From assembly GCF_036323735.1 (NCBI RefSeq), contig NC_086026.1:53945039-54009038 (forward strand): 64,000 bases of DNA, in the 5' to 3' direction. The translations under genes and the position numbers were made by a program. The notes beneath the pieces are model-generated. The model was not told the DNA's origin and ran no database searches. It worked only from the letters and a program-made list of their open reading frames with translations. Positions within the stretch are counted from its first letter, which is position 1. Each line of letters starts with the position of its first letter. This document shows, piece by piece, positions 59,084-64,000 of the stretch. Source of the DNA: Rattus norvegicus (taxonomy: Eukaryota > Chordata > Mammalia > Rodentia > Muridae).

Positions 59084-62000
59084 CTGTTTGCCATTTTCAT
59101 GTTGCTTTTTTAAAAGTATTCTTAGCTCTTTAGAGCTGTGTGGGCTCCTGCTCCCTCTGTTCCCCTAAAGCTTCTGGCGCTGTTGGGTTCTATACCCACT
59201 GTGACCATCCCTGGAAGAATAGGATGTGGCAGCCAGGTTTGGTCAGGAATGTGGCTGCATGGTGGGAAGAGACATGCAGAGAGGAAACCACCAACCCTGA
59301 GTGCTCAGAACACTCACAGTGAATTGCTGAAGGCCAAAGATGGGGAACCCAAGAAGGCCCTGGGCCCTCCTCGCTCCTGGAGAATGTGCTTAATATGAGG
59401 ACACTGTACAAAATGATACATTGCTACATGCTGTCTTGGGAGCCAGCCCTCCTGTCACCTCTTCTTGCTCATCTTGTGCTAACACCAAAGGCTGCACCCA
59501 TGGGCCCCAGCCAATGGAGGTCTAATACTCAGTGAAGAAGGTCTAGGGTATGACCTATGATGACCAAGAGGAAGTGGGGATAGAAGAGTAGAAAGATATG
59601 TTGCAGCAAAAGGGACGAATTTGTGCTTGGCCAGGTCCCTGGGTGAGGGGCTGGTTCCTGAGCAAAGGGCAATTTGGTTCTATACAATAGCAGGGGCTAT
59701 GTTTTCCCTGAGGGAACAAGGCTGCATAGCAAAGGAAGGCTGTCATCTGAGTTGTGCGGGGTCCCCTGCATAGGCATCTCTCTGCACACAAGGTGCAGTG
59801 GATACTGGCGTGGGACGTATAATAAATAGGCCCGTCTTTTAGGTGTCGGGTGACATCTAAACACACCTGGCCAGAGTTCCGTCTGCCTGGACCAGGTTAT
59901 CACATGCAGGGCCCCAAACTGAGTGAGTGCAAGGGGCTTAGTTCTGACCCGTGGCCTTGCCAAGGGTACCCATGTCTTGCAGGTTAGAGTGCAATGACAT
60001 ACACATGCATGACCCACAGGTATCCTTGCCAGGCAGGCCAGACGGCAGTGACATGGTTTCTTCATGGTCACAACAGGGCCAGGCAGAGGGAAGCTTGAAG
60101 AAGATGCTTCAAGAAGGGGTGGTCACTCTGGGGAGTCCACAGACCACCTGGGCCATCTGCCTCACTCTCAAGCTCAGAGCCAAATCTCATCACTGCTTAC
60201 GCTGGACACACGGTAGATGTAGCCCAACATTGGGAGACGGATGAAACCTGTGGGTCAGAGATGCCAGGGGATTAGCAACCCTCATTCTCTGGAGCTTGGG
60301 GAAGCCCTTTCTGCTGCCAGCACTCAGGAGCACGGGGGTGGAGAGAGGAGGTGGAGGGAACAAGAGGTCTCTGCTCAGTACCTCGGCTGGTGAGGAGGCC
60401 ACCAGGCTCCGCTTCTAGAAGCTCTGGACGGCTGCTATGCTGAGCCATTGGCCGCTCTGTTGCTTTCCCTGCAGGTGACAAAGGGAGTGGTGCCCAGGAC
60501 AGGGTTTTGCCTAATGGGACATGTCCCCCTAAGAAACAGGGTGTCTCTGGGCCTGGCGTACCTCTGATATCCGGAGTGAGGTCATTGAGCTGAAGGTTGG
60601 ATGGGAGGGACATGTTCTCCCGGGGCAGGCGCACATTATTCAGTTTCAGGTTATTGGAGTCACTACAGGATGGACAAAAGCTAAGATAGACCCTGGTACC
60701 AGCAGATTATAGCCTGCTTTGAGGCTCAATCCAGGCAACCTAGAAATCCCAGGTTGCCAACTGCCCTTTACTTTAAAATCCAGTGGCTTGTATTTTAGAT
60801 TAGCCCATCTGCCCAGCCCCAGGAAGTGTTACCTAGATATCAGAGAAGGACGCCGGGAGGGGCCTGAGGACAAAGAAACCATGTCACAGAGTCAGTGTGA
60901 CCTCCCATCCTGGGCTCTGCCCCCTGCCCTTTCAGACTGACTCAAGACCCCTGAGCCAAGAGTCTATCAAATGCTCATTCCTGGCCCTGGGACCAGAGAT
61001 CCCTTTCCGGTGCCGCCTCCTGCAAGGCATGCAGCATCCATCCCTGCCTCCTGCAAGGCATGCAGTCTCCCCCTGCAAGTGCTCTGCCCACCTCTGCCTG
61101 CTGCTCACCCTCTTCACTTCACTGTTCCTCTTCCCCACCCCTGGCCTCCACTGCCTCTGGCCCTACCTTTTGTTTTCTTCTCTTTCCTGCAGACCAGGCA
61201 GGCCACCAAGGTACTGAATCCCACTAGAGTGCCAAAGGCAAGTCCTCCAGCCACAACGATGCCCAGCAGTGGCACTTCTATCCGTGTGGCCAGGAGCCCT
61301 GAAGATTGTCCACTTGTTAGTTTCCACATGAGCAGCACCCCACCCTGACATGCCACAAATCCAACTACTCTCATTCACGGGATCTACCCACAGGGCAACA
61401 AGCCTTCCCTTCCCATTCCAGGACCCCCGCGCCTACCTGAGGGTTTGTCACGCTGGTTGCTCACCTGGAGCTGGAAGTGAGGCACTGGTGACACCCACAT
61501 CGTTGGTGGCCACCACCGAGAGGTTGTGTGCCAGGCTTCGGAGCTGCAGCTGCACAGTGTGGTTGGTGAGCCAGGGATAGTTCTGGGCATCCAGCACCAG
61601 GAAGTCAGAGGCATTGACAGTCACTGGCCCATCCTGGTCAATCCAGGTGACATTGGCAGGTGGGTTGGCCCGTACCAGGGCAAACAGGACAACCAGAAGG
61701 CCTGGGCCCTGAGCTTCCTGGTACTTGGCTCCAACCTGGGCAATCTCTGGTTTGACTAGAGCAGAGCAAAGAATAGTCTGCTTTCATTACAGCCTCCTAC
61801 GCTGGCCCTTTCTTCCCACATATGGATGGGAACAAGGGCCTGGACCTCTCCTCAGAAAGAACATCAAGGAACAGACAGCAGGGTCTGCTGGTACAGCATC
61901 AATTCACAGTGAGGAAGTGTAGACAGCCATGGGCTGGTGAGATGGCTCAGCAGTTAAGAACACTGGCTGCTCCTGAGTTCAATTCCTGAATTAAACTGAC

Positions 62001-63830
62001 TGGTCCTGAGTTCAATTCCCAGCCACCACATGGTGGCTCATGACCATCTATAAAGAGTTCTGATGCCCTCTTCTGGCAGGCAGGTGTACATGCAGACGGA
62101 GCACACCTACATTCAAAAAGTAAATAAAAATACAAAATATAAGTTTAAAAAGACTTTGCTGGGCAGTGGTGGTGCACACCTTTAATCCCAGCACTCAAGA
62201 GTCACAGGCATGAGGACCACTGTGAGTTCAAGGTCTACAAAGCTTCTGGGTCTACAAAAGTTCCAGGACAGCCAGGGCAGTTAATAGAGAAACCCTGTCT
62301 TGAAAAACCAGAAAAAGAAAAAAGAATAGAAAGCTACTGAGGATGTGGCTCAGTGGAAGCAGAGGCAGGGGGATTTCCAGTTTGGGACCACTCTTAGATA
62401 CGTAATAAGGCTGTCTTAAAATTTAAAAACCTGGGCTGGGGATATAGCTCATAGCTCAGGTGGTAGAGTGCTTGCCTATCATGTGCCAGGTCCTGGGTTT
62501 GGTCCTCATATGGCATAACCCTATGATCTCTGCATTAGGAAGGTAGAAGCAAGAAGATTAGAAGTTCAAAGTAAACTTTAAAAAAAAAGATTTCTTTATT
62601 TCATGTATGAGTACATTGTAGCTATCTTCAGACACACCAGAAGAAGGCATCAGATCTCATTACAGATGAGTGTGAACCACCATGTGGTTGCTGGGAATTG
62701 AACTCAGGACCTCTGGAGGAGCAGTCAGTGCTCTTAACCACGGAGCCATCTCTCCAGCCCTCAAAGTCACCCTTGAAAAAAGTCTGAAAGGGTCTAGATT
62801 TGTATCCTGGACCTAGTTCTTAATTGTGTATGACACTGGGCAGACTGCTTAACCTGTTTGTGTCTCAGTTTCTCATTTGTAAAGTAGGGATGAAAATAGA
62901 AATTCCCTCATAAAGTGTTTATGAATGTCCTGTCAAAGTTAAATGTGTCACACATACGAGTAACCTCAGCACTCAAGAGGCTGAGGCAGGAGATTCACAA
63001 GTTTGAGGCCAACCTAGGTGATGTAGTAAGACTGTCTCAAAACAGAAGATATAAAACCCAAAAAAAGTTCTGCTTGGGGTCCAGGAATGCCTCTCCTCTG
63101 CCCACCTCAGGGATACTTACATTGCACATTGAGAATGACAGAGGCATTGGCTGGCCGGCCACTCCCTGGGTCCTGCAGGGAGCAGTTAAGCTCATGTTGG
63201 GAGCGCTGGGCAGTGACAGTGAAAGTGCTGGTACCTCCAGAGAAGGCGTCCCCGCCCACACTCAGGAGTCGCGAGGTGGTAGCCTTCTGTAGCTGTCCAT
63301 CCAGGTACCAGGCTAATCGGGGAGTGGCAGAACCCCCTGCAACCCGACAGGTGAAAGCATGGTGCTCATTTTCCCTAAGTGCTCTCTCAGCCCAGGTCTG
63401 ACCATCAATTTGTGGCGCCAGCTCTCCTTGACCTGGAACACAGCAGGCAGCCTCTGGGAGGGGCTTGGAGAGACCAGGGTGAGGTCCAGTTACAGAAAGG
63501 CAGCAGGCCAAGAGACAGGGCAGCTGGTTTCTCCCACCAGGACTTATGGTAGGGAAATGGGGATAGGAGAACCCAGCCCTGGAGCCTGGAGTAGGGATCT
63601 TGAGAGGAGATGCAACCAAGGAGGGCAAAGAAGGGCTCTGGACCCTTAAATGTTTAGTCAACGGATGAACAGGGGTGTACCTGAACTTAAGAGGGCAGGC
63701 AGGAGCAGCAGAGTATGCCGGAGCGTAGCTTGGCTTAGAGGCAACTCCATGGTGATCAGGGACTGGCCTCCAGGCTGCTGAGAGAAGGGTACCAACCATG
63801 TAGGCCTAGCAATTCCTGCAGTAATTTACC
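59000..63830 (-). CDS. Tmem25: Tmem25 gene, Ig-domain transmembrane protein; coding part 60174-63750
   Basis: TMEM25 is a single-pass membrane protein of the immunoglobulin superfamily, strongly expressed in brain; published work links it to NMDA-receptor NR2B turnover and neuronal excitability. Eight coding exons total 1,098 nt, giving 365 residues plus TGA (human is 366 as I recall). Residues 1 to about 26 are a signal peptide (RHTLLLLPALLSS). Cys52 and Cys107 with Trp65 form the Ig-fold core. Residues 129-224 make a second extracellular segment, and about 234-261 the membrane helix (VPLLGIVVAGG then FSTLVACLVC) followed by basic RKEKKTK. The cytoplasmic tail ends YRVSSVSSDEIWL. All junctions are GT-AG and in frame. 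The gene is convergent with Ift46. Near-certain identification; only the 5' and 3' ends are unresolved. Confidence 0.97.
59090..60173 (-). other. Tmem25 3' UTR (3' end uncertain)
   Basis: About 1.1 kb of SINE-free sequence follows the stop and ends at an ID element (58994-59083). No AATAAA is seen on the minus strand here, so the cleavage site is not placed; an AGTAAA variant lies near 58888. Confidence 0.5.
60174..60247 (-). CDS. Tmem25: Tmem25 last coding exon, residues 342-365 and TGA stop
   Basis: Acceptor GACCCACAG. Encodes FIRLPMLGYIYRVSSVSSDE then IWL, with TGA at 60176-60174. Confidence 0.95.
60382..60468 (-). CDS. Tmem25: Tmem25 exon, residues 313-342 (part)
   Basis: Acceptor CACCTGCAG, donor CGAG/GTACTG. 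Encodes KATERPMAQHSSRPELLEAE then PGGLLTSR. Confidence 0.95.
60562..60662 (-). CDS. Tmem25: Tmem25 exon, residues 279-313 (part)
   Basis: Acceptor TCCTGTAG, donor AGAG/GTACGC. Encodes DSNNLKLNNVRLPRENMSLP then SNLQLNDLTPDIR of the cytoplasmic tail. Confidence 0.95.
60833..60863 (-). CDS. Tmem25: Tmem25 31-nt exon, residues 269-279
   Basis: Acceptor GTCCTCAG, donor CTAG/GTAACA. Only 31 nt, encoding PSRRPSLIS between split Gly269 and Ser279. Without it the downstream frame is lost. Confidence 0.94.
61015..61065. repeat. Direct repeat of a 20-mer, period 31 bp
   Basis: CTCCTGCAAGGCATGCAG with two leading bases occurs at 61015-61034 and 61046-61065 without mismatch, in the Tmem25 intron before the 31-nt exon. 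Confidence 0.9.
61167..61298 (-). CDS. Tmem25: Tmem25 exon, residues 225-269 (part), membrane helix
   Basis: Acceptor ATCTTCAG, donor AAAG/GTAGGG. Encodes LLATRIEVPLLGIVV and the rest of the hydrophobic helix to CLVCRKEKKTK, a basic stop-transfer sequence. Confidence 0.96.
61465..61755 (-). CDS. Tmem25: Tmem25 exon, residues 128-225 (part), second extracellular segment
   Basis: Acceptor TGCTCTAG, donor CCAG/GTGAGC. Encodes KPEIAQVG, GPGLLVVLFALVRANPPANV, TWIDQDGPV, the SLAHNLSVVATNDVG strand and TSASLPAP. Confidence 0.96.
61931..62320 (+). mobile_element. B2 (61931-62150) and B1 (62150-62320) SINEs
   Basis: The B2 carries an internal duplication of CTGAGTTCAATTC; the B1 starts GCTGGGCAGTGGTGGTGCAC. 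Confidence 0.9.
62583..62762 (-). mobile_element. B2 SINE
   Basis: Antisense B2 ending CGGAGCCATCTCTCCAGCCC. Confidence 0.93.
62790..62935 (+). mobile_element. MIR SINE
   Basis: GACACTGGGCAGACTGCTTAACC then GTCTCAGTTTCTCATTTGTAAAG is the MIR core in sense orientation. Confidence 0.8.
63121..63432 (-). CDS. Tmem25: Tmem25 exon, residues 24-128 (part), Ig-like domain
   Basis: Acceptor GTTCCAG, donor CAAT/GTAAGT. Encodes GELAPQIDGQTWAER, the Cys52 and Trp65 segment (FTCRV, LAWYLDGQLQ), the SGGTSTFTVTA strand and Cys107 (ELNCSLQDP), ending ANASVILNVQ. An N-glycosylation sequon (NCS, NAS) is visible. Confidence 0.96.
63681..63750 (-). CDS. Tmem25: Tmem25 first coding exon, residues 1-24 (part)
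   Basis: ATG at 63750-63748 in the context ATCACCATGG. Encodes MELPLSQATLRHTLLLLPAL then LSS, a signal peptide; donor TTCAG/GTACAC. The exon extends 5' into UTR, with candidate acceptors (CTCTCAG, then CAG) putting its start near 63774-63777. Confidence 0.95.
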
Positions 63831-63964
63831 GTGCACTGATGTAGACTGGTCCACAGTGGCCAGGACACGGGCACAAATAGGCACAATCAGAAAGACCCAA
63901 AGGAAGAGACCTATGGGCACACTACGACACTGTGTGGGCACAGAGGCCAGCACTGACAGTAGAT

Positions 63965-63968
63965 GACC

Positions 63969-64000
<32 letters not shown>
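63965..64000 (+). repeat. GGCA repeat at the window edge
   Basis: Nine CAGG units run to the last base; the repeat may continue beyond. Confidence 0.95.

Larger units (their letters stand above)
61756..63120 (-). other. Tmem25 intron between the two extracellular exons
   Basis: 1.4 kb with sense B2 (61931-62150), sense B1 (62150-62320), an ID-like old SINE (62432-62520), antisense B2 (62583-62762) and a MIR. Confidence 0.85.

Noticed and set aside
63107..63799. A 230-codon minus-strand frame that appears to start Tmem25 at 63799.
   Set aside because: It reads through the intron between the signal-peptide exon and the Ig exon; the true start is at 63750 and the donor at 63680.
63779..63829. 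A possible 50-nt intron in the Tmem25 5' UTR (CACG/GTAAAT to CTCTCAG).
   Set aside because: It is shorter than mammalian introns can normally be; the first exon probably lies elsewhere.
1..64000. CRISPR arrays, prokaryotic operons or phage-like modules.
   Set aside because: The window is intron-containing mammalian DNA; the only regular repeats are microsatellites and SINEs.

Overview
This is mammalian nuclear DNA, almost certainly rat (Rattus). It carries about sixteen near-intact ID SINEs in both orientations, most with A tails and target-site duplications, together with dozens of B1 and B2/B3 SINEs; dense, young ID elements are typical of rat. Three multi-exon protein genes can be read exon by exon, all with GT-AG splice sites and unbroken frames: Arcn1 (delta-COP; minus strand; 10 exons; 511 codons), Ift46 (plus strand; 301 codons from the classical ATG; two upstream exons) and Tmem25 (minus strand; 8 coding exons; 365 codons). 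From established knowledge, human 11q23.3 has the order KMT2A-TTC36-TMEM25-IFT46-ARCN1-PHLDB1, so this window shows the conserved block in the opposite orientation, corresponding to rat chromosome 8.

Layout. 1-3,300 is GC-rich, with a CpG island at about 1.8-3.3 kb and minus-strand splice donors; by synteny it should be the 5' end or upstream part of Phldb1, but no Phldb1 coding exon was recognised. 3.3-9.36 kb is SINE-rich intergenic DNA. 9.36-34.0 kb is Arcn1, with a repeat-free 3' UTR of about 1.8 kb, ten coding exons and an 8.2 kb first intron. 34.0-39.2 kb is the head-to-head spacer between the Arcn1 and Ift46 CpG islands; it holds SINEs, a GATA-type microsatellite and a TG repeat. 39.2-55.8 kb is Ift46. 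55.8-59 kb is a short SINE-rich spacer. About 59-63.8 kb is Tmem25, which converges tail-to-tail on Ift46. Its first non-coding exon is not resolved near the window end, which closes in a GGCA repeat.

The three genes are neighbours by conserved synteny and do not form a pathway: Arcn1 is a housekeeping COPI coat subunit, Ift46 an IFT-B ciliary transport subunit, and Tmem25 an Ig-domain membrane protein. I found no new multi-gene system. The observations most worth following are: a recursive-splicing signature at Ift46 exon 10; a 51-codon in-frame 5' extension of Ift46 that would need an ACG start; the Arcn1 start codon as the very last codon of exon 1; a TCTCGCGAGA promoter element beside a splice donor upstream of Phldb1; three places where an ID element landed exactly at the 5' target duplication of an older SINE; and an ID tail motif (AAGAACC) seen only in one of two ID sequence classes.
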